Assembly (NCBI GenBank): GCA_033557675.1
Contig: JAWQRM010000131.1
Span: forward strand, 1-29,480
Direction: 5' to 3'
DNA: 29,480 nucleotides
DNA from: Coptodactyla brooksi
Lineage: Eukaryota; Arthropoda; Insecta; Coleoptera; Scarabaeidae
Below, piece after piece: positions 20,979 to 28,266 of the stretch. Numbering within the stretch: the first letter of the stretch is position 1; every line of letters begins with the position of its first letter. The position numbers and the translations under genes are program-made. The notes beneath the pieces are model-generated. The model made no database searches. It was given only the letters and a program-made list of their open reading frames with translations, and was not told the origin of the DNA.

Positions 20979-21077
20979 CTGCAATTCAAACCATGGCAAA
21001 GATTGAAATTTCTTGTCACATAACATTCCTTGGAATTTTTGGGGATTTGAAGATATTAAAGACTTAATAAGTAATGC
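20979..21077 (-). pseudogene. orphan exon-like segment with intact splice sites (possible captured exon)
   Basis: On the minus strand, TTTTTATTACAG precedes 99 nt that are open for exactly 33 codons (ALLIKSLISSNPQKFQGMLC, then DKKFQSLPWFELQ) and are followed by a GTAAGAAG donor. Base composition and the sharp splice signals on both sides look like a true phase 0-0 exon. I do not recognise the protein. It cannot be a coding cassette of TSG101: the neighbouring exons meet in phase 1, and in that phase the segment hits a stop within five codons. It would act as a poison exon if spliced in. Confidence 0.45.
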
Positions 21078-21284
21078 CTGTAATAAAAAGTTTATGTCCA
21101 AGCATAAAACATAAAATGTTTACCTTTTTGCTGGATTGATGTTAAGTATCAAATGAGCAGATCATTAAATTGTTAAACAATATCGCTAAATTGTCAGCTT
21201 GATATGTGTGGCTCTCAGTAGCCTAAAGATTATTCTTCACTACTTCGAAATTATACTTTTTAAGGAATATTTCTTTTTAGGAAG

Positions 21285-21660
21285 GTGACTTTTTTGGAAC
21301 TGTTACATTTTTTGGAACTGTTACATTTTTTGGAACTGTTACTTTTTTGAAACTGTTACTTTTTTGGAACTATTACTTTTTTAGAAACTGTTACCTTCTT
21401 GAAACTGTTACTTTTTTGGAACTATGACTTTTGGAACTGTTACTTTTTTGGAACTATTACTTTGTTGGAACTGTTACTTTTTTGGACCTGTTACTTTTTT
21501 CGAGTTGTTAGTTTTTGGAACTATTACTTTTGGGGACTGTTTGGAACTGTTTACTTTTTGGAACTGTAATGTTTTGGAACAGTTACTTTTTAGAATTTTT
21601 TGGAACTCTTTTTATTTTTAATACTGTTACCTTTTCGAACTATTACTTTTTGGAACTGTT
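21285..21660 (+). repeat. minisatellite, ~20 copies of a 17-18-bp unit
   Basis: Degenerate head-to-tail copies of TTTTTTGGAACTGTTAC. Common variants are GAACTATTAC and GAAACTGTTAC; copies become more divergent towards the right. Long ORFs through this array are a product of the repeat period and are not genes. Confidence 0.93.
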
Positions 21661-21845
21661 AAAGTTCCAAATTTAACAGTTTCAAATTTCTAAAACATTA
21701 AAAACTTTTAAAAACTAAACTTTTGGCATATTTTTGCTCACCACATCTGTAAAATGGTGTTTTTTTGATCTGTTCATCCCAAAAACTGAACTAAAAAAAC
21801 TAAAAAATAACAAACAGAACCTCTAGGCGATAGTCAAAGTTGTTA

Positions 21846-21876
21846 GCAAAGTAACAGTCCCTAACTGTTACTTTGC
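21846..21876. repeat. perfect hairpin, 13-bp arms, beside a second short array
   Basis: GCAAAGTAACAGT, loop CCCTA, ACTGTTACTTTGC. Its arms contain the ACTGTTACTTT word of the minisatellite in both orientations. A second degenerate array of about four ~20-bp units (AACAAAAAGCAACTATCCTA) follows to about 21955. Confidence 0.85.
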
Positions 21877-22053
21877 CAACAAAAAAGCAACTATGCTAAA
21901 CAAAAAGCAACTATCCTAAATAAAAAGCAATAGTCCCAAACAAAAAATAACAGAGCCCTTGCGGTTAAAAAAAAAACTACTTAAAAAACGACAGAGATAC
22001 CATAAAAGACAACGGATTAAAATAGCACCCCTCTGTCCAAAAGTTCGTTTTAA

Positions 22054-22320
22054 CTAGAACATGTACATCGTACGTGACTTTCTTACATTGCTCCTGGTTT
22101 AAATATAAAAAAAATTGTAAAAGAAATTCCACTCATACGAGTCATCTTTTTCAAAAATGTGTAATAATGCCCAAATGGTGCGATTTAAAAATGTATAATA
22201 ATTAAAGTAGCCTTCGAGTCTTATAAGGACTTCAAAAATATCATAATATACAGGCTGTTCCATTTAAAAATCTGAAGGTGGATAGATTTTAGAATAAACC
22301 GAACACTCTGTATATTCGAA
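22054..22320 (+). repeat. direct repeat inside the inverted repeat, copy 2
   Basis: Second copy of 20568-20850, same orientation, with small indels; shared words include CTGGTTTAAATATAAAAAAA and CATTTAAAAATCTGAAG. The pair encloses the orphan exon-like segment and the minisatellite. Confidence 0.75.
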
Positions 22321-22671
22321 AACTATTTGAAATTGTGAAGACTTCAATGTCATGCAACCTTTATTTGAAAAATTTTTTTCTAAAGAGAGAGCAATACTCG
22401 AGATTAAGAACAAAATACCCTCTTGCCCCATATGGCTGTATTTTTATCAATTATGCTTATAACTCGAGAACTGTTGGTTTTAACCATGTACCACCCTTAT
22501 AGTTTTTTACTCACAATTTTATGTAGATCACAAAAATATATTTTGTTACGAAAAGTTGCAAAAAAATCAAAACATTTTTAGGTGAAGTACCTCAACCAGA
22601 TGTACAATTTTTACAGAATCCTTATTGTGACTAGATTACATAACAATTAGCTTGTATGTAAAGTATTGTTT

Positions 22672-22704
22672 TATTTTTGGTGGTTGTACCAACCACCAAA
22701 AATA
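22672..22704. repeat. perfect hairpin, 15-bp arms
   Basis: TATTTTTGGTGGTTG, loop TAC, CAACCACCAAAAATA. A perfect palindrome of this length in otherwise decayed DNA suggests a recent or still constrained structure, such as a transposon terminus junction. Confidence 0.88.
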
Positions 22705-22780
22705 GCATAGATAGGCTACAAAAAGCCTAATTCGTCAAGATCTATCATAATCTCGACATCGATTTTTTTTGCGAATGCAA

Positions 22781-22802
22781 TACTTTCTCTTAAGAGAAAG
22801 TA
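22781..22802. repeat. perfect 22-bp palindrome at the inner edge of the right arm
   Basis: TACTTTCTCTT followed by its exact reverse complement AAGAGAAAGTA, centred on TTAA. It marks where the right arm of the inverted repeat begins. Confidence 0.85.
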
Positions 22803-23119
22803 ATAAAAAAGAAGAATCAGATATTTTGCATAGAATATGGCATCCAGTTTAACAGTATTAACACTAGAAACCGATAAAATTAAAAACTGGAAGCTTGCTG
22901 ACTCCTTTCAACACTTGCTCCCCTAAAAATCCATCAACTGATGTCACACATCAATTGTCCGTCAATTAGTCAACCAACATTCCATTAAATAATCAACTGA
23001 GAAGATCAAAAAGAAATACAAACCAATTTCACTGGTGTCTTCTGTAGACGAAAACGAAATTTGGAACAAAAAGCTCCTATCAAACACAGCCCTATAGCCC
23101 GAAAAACATAAATATTAAT
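22801..23119 (+). repeat. right arm of the 2.9-kb inverted repeat
   Basis: Reverse complement of 20209-20535. Shared words (plus strand here) include AACTGATGTCACACRTCAAT, GAGAAGATCAAAAAGAAATA and AACACAGCCCTA. The 3' retroelement-like end points outward, as in the left arm, so the two copies are head to head. Confidence 0.72.
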
Positions 23120-23397
23120 TATGCCAAAAATAATCTAAAATTAGAGAAAGTATCGTTATAAAAAAGTTTTATATAAATCATTCTACTCTTACCCAGTATA
23201 CAAATAGTTCAAATATTAGTAGACTCTTTTATCTAAATAACAGCAAGTATTGCAAATGTGTTGTAATATCGAACGCTGTATAAAAGCTTATATAATTGTA
23301 TATATATTGTAACAATTTATTTATACACTCAACATGGATGTAAAAATGCAATGCAATGAGTAGACTTACCACTTTAACACAAAATCTTAATACTTAC
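23120..23397. other. intron 4 of TSG101, donor-proximal part
   Basis: Short AT-rich stretch between the right arm of the inverted repeat and the donor of exon 4; nothing recognised. Confidence 0.45.
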
Positions 23398-23503
23398 GTT
23401 GAGGGTATGGTAGATCATTTGTCCTTTGTTTTGAGAACACAGGCGGTTGTTCACTGAACGTCACGATCATAACTTGTACTAAACCTAGCAATTCAGATGT
23501 ACT
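23398..23503 (-). CDS. TSG101: TSG101, coding exon 4 (end of UEV domain)
   Basis: This 106-nt exon encodes residues about 120-154, STSELLGLVQVMIVTFSEQP, then PVFSKQRTNDLPYPQ. It is the last helix of the UEV domain plus the conserved PPVFS stretch that follows it. The acceptor AG is at 23504-23505 and the donor GTAAGT at 23392-23397. It ends one base into a codon (CAA C/), which continues in exon 5 as CCT TAT TCT, so the two exons join in frame across the 9.7-kb intron. Confidence 0.94.
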
Positions 23504-23564
23504 CTAAAATAATTGAAATCACATTTAATGCTTTAACACACAGCAATGGCTTTCTCTTTTATAC

Positions 23565-23794
23565 CTGGCACCAATCGTGTAAATATGGCAGGTAAATTTT
23601 TCCATTTTGATCGACATATTTAGAAACTTTTATGCTCATAGTAGGAGTCGGCTTAACGTAACATAACGGAGCATGTTGCGGGTGCGTATCCATAAGCCAA
23701 ATACATATCGGAATATTATAAACTGCGCCTTTATATCGTACGGGAACTGTACCCGCTAAATTTACTAGTTCTCGTGGAGTACCGTCATTAAAAA
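23565..23794 (-). CDS. TSG101: TSG101, coding exon 3 (UEV core)
   Basis: This 230-nt exon encodes residues about 43-119 of the ubiquitin E2 variant domain. It includes FNDGTPRELVNLAGTVPVRY, NIPICIWLMDTHPQHAPLCY and NGKIYLPYLHDW. The residue at the E2 active-site position is Tyr110 instead of Cys, the hallmark that makes TSG101 catalytically dead. The residues of the PTAP-peptide pocket of human TSG101 (Tyr63, Tyr68, Met95) fall at the same numbers here. TSG101 recognises ubiquitinated cargo and PTAP motifs for ESCRT-I sorting at endosomes. The donor is GTAT at 23561-23564. Confidence 0.96.
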
Positions 23795-23846
23795 CTAAAA
23801 ATTATTCTACAGTGATTCAGATAAACATACTACAATAAGGTCCTAC

Positions 23847-23931
23847 TATAAGTATCCTTTTGCGGATGTAATGTTTGGTAGTGTGTTAACACAGTTTTTA
23901 CATCATTAAAAGTTAAATCCGGATTGTTATA
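23847..23931 (-). CDS. TSG101: TSG101, coding exon 2 (UEV N-terminal part)
   Basis: This 85-nt exon encodes YNNPDLTFNDVKTVLTHYQT, then LHPQKDTY, residues 15-42, corresponding to the first UEV helix and the loop before FND. The acceptor AG is at 23932-23933. The donor is GTAGGA at 23841-23846. One base of the Ile codon carries over to exon 3 (A/TT), restoring DTYIFND. Confidence 0.92.
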
Positions 23932-23982
23932 CTAAAAGGGACATGTTCAGTTTATAGATTCGTAAACCTATTTTAAACTTAC

Positions 23983-24024
23983 GCCTATTAACGATTGTTT
24001 TATTCTGCTTTCATCCAATACCAT
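23983..24024 (-). CDS. TSG101: TSG101, coding exon 1
   Basis: The first coding exon has 42 nt (MVLDESRIKQSLIG) and ends at a GTAAGT donor (23977-23982), phase 0. With this start the seven exons sum to 1161 nt, 386 aa plus stop, close to human TSG101 (390 aa), and the UEV residue numbers fall exactly on the human ones. The palindromic GTCAAATTGAC lies 24 bp upstream of the ATG, so the 5' UTR is probably short. Confidence 0.9.
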
Positions 24025-24382
24025 TTTGTCACTTCTGAAACTCAATTGTCAAATTGACGTATAATGGTGACTAATCAAAACAAATGGTAACACTGATCTG
24101 CAATATTTATTAGTGACGATCTAAAGTCCCTAGATTTTTAAGTTGAAAAAAAAAGTAGTGGTGAGTATAATCAATTATTTGAATACTCCGATAGTTTGAA
24201 CAGTTGTTTAGGTTAGTTTTTACGTACTTGGTATTTAAACACTGAATTAGTAAAAAGTAGCCAAATTTACTACATCTTCAATACTTTTCAAGTTTGTTTC
24301 GCCAAGTACATATTGTGTGAATTATACTTCAAAAAGCACTACTTAAAAATATATTAAATAAACAAGTCTCATTTACATCTTA
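24025..24382. promoter_or_regulatory. TSG101 promoter region, downstream of SREK1IP1
   Basis: This interval between the TSG101 ATG and the 3' end of SREK1IP1 must contain the TSG101 promoter. GTCAA-A-TTGAC at 24048-24058 sits immediately before the gene and resembles palindromes in the other promoters of this window. No other element was assigned. Confidence 0.5.
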
Positions 24383-24388
24383 TTTATT
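24383..24388 (-). terminator. poly(A) signal of SREK1IP1
   Basis: TTTATT on the plus strand (AATAAA on the minus) lies 37 nt past the SREK1IP1 stop, a usual distance. Confidence 0.6.
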
Positions 24389-24424
24389 GACATTATACAA
24401 AAAGTATTGTATATCTTATAAGGG

Positions 24425-24844
24425 TCACTCAGAAGATGAACTGTCGCGCTTCTTTTTCTTCTTCCGTTTTTTCTTTTTTTTATCCTTACAAGATCGTTTC
24501 GAGTGATGCTCGCTATCGCTATCGCTTTCGCTACCTGATCCTGAGTCGCTCGAACTACGTTTCCTCTTCTTGGATTTTTTCTTAGATTTCTTCTTTTTAT
24601 GCTTGGTTCTTTTGAGTTTCTCCTTCAATTCCTTTTCTCGTAACTCGGTTAGGGGAGTCAAATAGTCTTGGTCGCTCTCGCTAGTTGTACTGCTTACGTC
24701 TAGTAGTATCTCTTTGTTTGGATCTACCTTTATAAAATTTCTGCATTGAAAGGTTAGGTGTCCCGCGTAACCGCACTTTTTGCAGGCTGGCCTTGCGTTA
24801 TCCTTAGTTGGAGGTAATAGACGGGATGCGTATTCTTTATCCAT
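24425..24844 (-). CDS. SREK1IP1: SREK1IP1-like zinc-knuckle splicing protein
   Basis: A single-exon gene of 139 aa. The N-terminal third has a CCHC zinc knuckle, C21-x2-C24-x4-H29-x4-C34 (KKCGYAGHLTFQC), followed by RNFIKVDPNKEILLDVSSTT, which matches SREK1-interacting protein 1 closely. The C-terminal half is a Lys-rich region alternating with acidic-serine runs (SDSGSGSESDSDSE) and ends in RDSSSSE, a nuclear RS-like tail. The human protein (~155 aa) binds the SR-related splicing factor SREK1. The ATG at 24842-24844 is the only start before the knuckle. Its small size and lack of introns are acceptable for a host gene, and there are no signs of retroposition such as a poly(A) tail. Confidence 0.92.
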   Translation of the reverse strand: MDKEYASRLLPPTKDNARPACKKCGYAGHLTFQCRNFIKVDPNKEILLDVSSTTSESDQDYLTPLTELREKELKEKLKRTKHKKKKSKKKSKKRKRSSSDSGSGSESDSDSEHHSKRSCKDKKKKKRKKKKKRDSSSSE

Positions 24845-24974
24845 TAAAACTACGATTTTCTGTTAACAGTTTGTCGTCATAACCTTAAAATGTATGTTTG
24901 ACAGTTAAGACGTCAAAAATTAAAGATTTGCTGCATTACCGACAATGCGTATTACATCAAAATAGAAATAAAAT
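24845..24974. promoter_or_regulatory. SREK1IP1 promoter region
   Basis: TTTGAC and GTCAAA arms separated by nine bases (24897-24917, enclosing GACGTC overlap) lie about 55 bp upstream of the ATG, echoing the motif of the other promoters here. A Penelope-like fragment begins about 100 bp further upstream. Confidence 0.45.
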
Positions 24975-25138
24975 CAACAGATGTTATCTACTAGAACTAA
25001 AAAACACCTCAACCACAATACTAATGTTTGAAAACTCCAAATATGCTTCCTTTTATCGAATAAACCGTCTTCAAAATGAAAAACAACACTTATACACCTA
25101 CTACCCTAATTACTTTTTAATAGGTCCACTTTTCTCTA

Positions 25139-25348
25139 ATTAGTTTTTAATTTGCTTGGCCTGCTACCTACCAGGTCAAAAAGGATCGAGGCAGGTATAG
25201 GGGCAGGGCCGTTATTAAATATTTTATTTTTGTTTTCAACAATTTCTATGCTTGCCGCTGCATCAAGTTGATTATTTGAATTAACTTGTTTCATCAATTC
25301 TATTTTATCATTTATCCTGTGGTTAAGAGTACTCATGTGGGGAACCAC
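25139..25348 (-). pseudogene. GIY-YIG endonuclease remnant of the Penelope-like element
   Basis: The longest intact piece of fragment B. It reads HMSTLNHRINDKIELMKQVN and ends PIPASILFDLVGSRPSKLKTN, the conserved C-terminus of many arthropod Penelope-like proteins. The GIY half (SGIYKI) lies just upstream in another frame, and the cysteine-rich YIG portion is missing, so it cannot be an active endonuclease. Confidence 0.75.
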
Positions 25349-25896
25349 ACTGGATTTCTCTGGTTTATAATTTTGAAAATGATTTAAGTGCTCTTTATAC
25401 CTAACTTTAAGAGACCTAATTTTTATAGAATTTATAATTTATTTTATAAATTCCGGATTTGTCTATTAAATCTATTTTATCTTTCGGATTACCTAACCGA
25501 CTTTTAATAGTGTTGTTGTTAGTAAATGCTATCTTAAAATCGAACGTTTTCAACATATTAGCAAATCCTTTAGTGGTTTTATCATAGAGGAGTTTAATGA
25601 ACTGTTTAGGTTCTATGAGTGCTGCTTGAAGAGTAGTATGTTTACGTAAGTCGATTTTAAATTTCTTTTTTCTTCAAATGTTATGTATTATATTTTTATT
25701 AAACCCATTATATATAGCTAACTCTTCAATATATTTAAGTTTTTTAATATACCTAATTTTGTTTTGTTTTTGTTTTCGGAAAGAAACTAATACAAAACGA
25801 TGTATAACTTCAGACTCTAATCGTCATTTCCAACACAAAATACCGGCATTTAATAGTATTGTAGATCGGTTACTAAACGTACCACTAAACAAAATG

Positions 25897-25927
25897 TCCT
25901 GAAGACGGTTTATTTGATAACCTAAAC
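25897..25927 (+). ncRNA. hammerhead-like core in the Penelope terminal repeat, degenerate
   Basis: CTGAAGA (25899-25905), one extra base, GGTT paired with AACC, then TAAAC where GAAAC would be expected. The change of the invariant G and a shortened stem II predict loss of activity. It keeps the same one-base offset as the copies at 17523 and 20301 (minus). Confidence 0.4.
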
Positions 25928-26010
25928 ACGTTGAAATATGTTGAGTTTTAAAACATTAGTATTGTGGTTGAGGTTTTTGTTAGTTCTAGTGACTACGTGA
26001 TCACAGATGT

Positions 26011-26398
26011 TCGTTTCTTCTAATAAGATGTTTCCTAATCTTCAAAACATATACAAAAATCCCTTTTATCAATAAATGCATTAATTGTAGCCCTAGAATT
26101 TTAAGTCCGATAAAAATAGAGGCCAATGTTTATGGTTGATAACCTTGTCATCTTCATTTTCTCCCGAGACTTCGATGATTGTGGATTTCAATTAAATTTA
26201 AAAAAGTTTTCAATCTTGGTTAGAGAACCCTATTTTTGGGAGCGAAGTGTTTTATTAAAATATTGTAGCTAAAGAGATCAATAAATTTACTATTTCATAA
26301 GCGTGCCTTAACTTACAAATAAAAATCATAGCACACACAGATATACCGATTGGCGATATAGAACTAGCCCCATAGGGACTTACTATTAGTATAATGAG
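26011..26398. other. intergenic DNA, no feature recognised
   Basis: Sequence between the Penelope composite and the 96-bp repeats. No coding remnant or structured RNA was identified. Confidence 0.4.
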
Positions 26399-26562
26399 CG
26401 GAAGTCAGACAGACTGGACCTCGTTCACTTCGAGAGCGAGCGAGACAGCACAACGTAACATTTAATGTTCGAAGAGTGGGGGGGGGCTCACGAGTAGAAG
26501 TAAGACGTAGTGGGCCCTGTTCAGTTCGAGAGCGAACGAGACAGCGCAGCGTAACACGCAAA
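26399..26562 (+). repeat. tandem pair of ~96-bp repeats
   Basis: TTCGAGAGCGAGCGAGACAG (26429) and TTCGAGAGCGAACGAGACAG (26525) are 96 bp apart, and the homology extends upstream on both sides (GGAAGTCAGAC, AGAAGTAAGAC). The second copy is the left inverted arm of the 800-bp element that follows. Confidence 0.75.
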
Positions 26563-27318
26563 TTCTTAACATAAAAAGTATTCTGCAAAACAAAACAAAA
26601 TATTGTCAAGAATCAAAAAGTAAATAAAGGACCATTTAAAATTAAATTAAATGCTCAAAACGAGCCCCTTCTGCAAATAAACAATATATCCTAAACACTT
26701 ATAAAAACAATCCAAAATTTCATTGGATTTTTGTAATTTGAAGGAATGATTTTGCCATTGATTGCCATTTTTGTGCAAAATATTTTCTACCCTACTGTGA
26801 TGAATGTCCCGCTCAATTTGCCTGGTTGAGTGTAAATGTTTATTCTCGATATTTGCACAAACTATTACCTCCAACTGTTATCTCTCTATCCGTGAATGAA
26901 AATAGATGTTTTCTGGTGGTGGGTTCTTATGTAATCGAGGGCTAGTACACCCAAAAGTTTTAAAATTATGAAGAATGTGCCTAACACTTTGAGATGAAAG
27001 AGGGTACCTTCTAAAACTTTAAGACGAAGGAGCTACCCTATCTTCGAATAAAACCATAAATGTCTGAATTACTTCCTGAATACTTTGACCATAGATAGAC
27101 CATATATTTGCTCCTTTTCGTCGATAGTAAAATAATCCATTCTGTGAAAAAAAAACAAGAGTTAACGAGAGAATAACAAAGTGCACCTGCAACAACGACA
27201 ACTACAACATCACTGCGATTATATCATATTGGAGCGTGACTTGTCCTTTTTTCTCCTCACTCTTTCAACTTTGCGTGTTACGCTGTGCTGTCTCGCTCAC
27301 TCTCGAAATGAACGAGAG
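26519..27318 (-). mobile_element. inverted-repeat element with DUF4817-type transposase N-terminus
   Basis: About 800 bp between inverted arms of ~45 bp (inward reading: AGTTCGAGAGCGAACGAGAC...GTAACACGCAAA at 26523-26562, matched by 27270-27310). Inside, the minus strand encodes in shifting frames MDYFTIDEKEQI / ANIWSIYGQSIQEVIQTFMV / LFEDRVAPSS (27165-27020), typical of the DUF4817 HTH of insect mariner-like transposases. A second HTH block NKHLHSTRQIERDIHHSRVE (near 26850-26770) follows. The DDE domain is absent, so this looks like an internally deleted derivative. Confidence 0.6.
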
Positions 27319-27920
27319 TATATAGATGTTCTAATTGTATATCGTGCTCTGCTTCAATTCTGAACCATTCTATTTTTGTGGGAGTTGCATTAATTTCATA
27401 CCTACTTTAGTTGGTATACTTGAGATTGTGTCCTTGACAACTCTTTTGAATTGTGCCACTTGTGCAAATTGATGATCACTTTTTTACGCTTTACTGATGG
27501 CAAAACGTTTGCACTTAAGAAATGGCCACAGAATCAGTAAAGTATAACTCCAATATGTGGGAGCTATAGTAATTGAATTTGTCAGAGCTTTCTTAAAAGA
27601 GAAAAATGCTTTTAAATGATGATTTATTACGTTTTTGTTCTTTTTTCTATCTTATAGATGAGGGTAAGAAGTATGGCAAGAATTCGGAAAACTAGAAATA
27701 CCCAAAACTGGAAAATATTTAGCGCGAAAAAAAATTCAGGCCCATCTCCGATCGGAAATCATAAAATAGTAAGTGTGCAAAGTTGACAAAATAACAAAAA
27801 AAAGTGCTAACAAATTTTTAGTTGATACCTACGTGCACACGTAGTAGGTACGTGTCGCTAGCCATACCGCTAAGAGGCAGGTTAAAGCGGTTTTACTACA
27901 AGGGTTTTAAGGGATCTAGG
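27319..27920. promoter_or_regulatory. TERT upstream region
   Basis: This is the likely TERT promoter and 5' UTR. CTACGTG-CA-CACGTAG at 27829-27844 is a perfect palindrome with two ACGTG cores; a third ACGTG lies at 27850-27854. ACGTG is the core bound by several bHLH and bHLH-PAS factors, but binding here is inferred only. A short 5' UTR intron is possible just before the coding exon (GTAAGT at 27921, TTTCAG ending at 27975, 55 bp). Confidence 0.4.
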
Positions 27921-27975
27921 GTAAGTTGCAATCAGTTCTGTTCCACGACGATCATTTCATGCTGTTCGATTTCAG
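27921..27975 (+). other. TERT: putative 55-bp intron in the TERT 5' UTR
   Basis: GTAAGT directly follows GGATCTAGG, and a pyrimidine-rich CTGTTCGATTTCAG ends 55 bp later, a length typical of the short introns elsewhere in this window. Removing it leaves 24 nt before the ATG at 28000. Whether it is spliced is untested; the reading frame upstream of the ATG is closed by TAA at 27922-27924 without splicing. Confidence 0.45.
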
Positions 27976-27999
27976 CTTAGGCATCTCTTCGATCTCACG

Positions 28000-28266
28000 A
28001 TGGAGATCCATCAAAACGCGAAGAAATGTTGCAGCACGTACGACCCGGAAGAGGACATCGTTCGCAGAATTCACGAAATCATACCGACACAGTTCTTCGG
28101 AAGCCCTTACCACCGGAAACTGTTCTTCAAGATAGTTAGAAAGATACTTACGCGCTCAATTCACGAATGCGTGCTCATTAGAAGCGTTGTAAGGAATTAC
28201 AGATTCGAGAAGATCCCCTGGCTAAAAGGTTTTAATCAAGAGAAACATATATCTTACCTCTATTTC
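28000..28266 (+). CDS. TERT: telomerase reverse transcriptase (TERT), first coding exon, partial gene
   Basis: The exon encodes the first 89 residues (MEIHQNAKKCCSTYDPEEDI...) and ends at a strong GTAAGT donor (28267), phase 0. Residues 26-76 carry EIIPTQFFGS, FFKIVRKILT, HEC and KIPWL, which line up in order and spacing with the N-terminal RNA-binding domain of flour-beetle TERT as I remember it (EIIP...FG, KILT, FEC, IPWL). The FFGS block corresponds to the T motif that contacts telomerase RNA. As in flour-beetle TERT there is no long TEN domain before it. TERT adds telomeric repeats at chromosome ends. The rest of the gene (QFP motif, RT palm) lies beyond the window. Confidence 0.8.

Larger units (their letters stand above)
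24975..26010. mobile_element. two Penelope-like element fragments, head to head
   Basis: Fragment B (minus, ~25765 to 24975) encodes, through frameshifts, YIEELAIYNGFNKNII, LRKHTTLQAALIEPKQFIKL, NPKDKIDLIDKSGIYKI and then SLKVRYKEHLNHFQNYKPEK to a stop at 25136-25138. That is the post-RT linker and GIY-YIG domain of a Penelope-like retroelement, with the central YIG block deleted. Its terminal repeat follows at 25077-24975. Fragment A (plus, ~25770-26010) encodes FRKETNTKRCITSDSNRHFQ and AFNSIVDRLLN (RT thumb), then passes directly into a second terminal repeat at 25897. The two repeats are inverted copies of about 100 bp. Confidence 0.8.

Noticed and set aside
20979..21077. alternative in-frame exon of TSG101
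   Set aside because: The flanking TSG101 exons meet in phase 1, and in that phase this segment meets a stop within five codons.
21424..21621. 65-codon ORF in the minisatellite
   Set aside because: Open only because the repeat unit lacks stops; the translation is a repeat artefact.
24440..24600. Lys/Ser-rich low-complexity stretch as a simple repeat
   Set aside because: It is the coding RS/Lys-rich tail of SREK1IP1, in frame with a conserved zinc knuckle.
27926..28135. 69-codon plus-strand ORF overlapping the TERT exon
   Set aside because: Different frame from the conserved TERT translation and without recognisable features.
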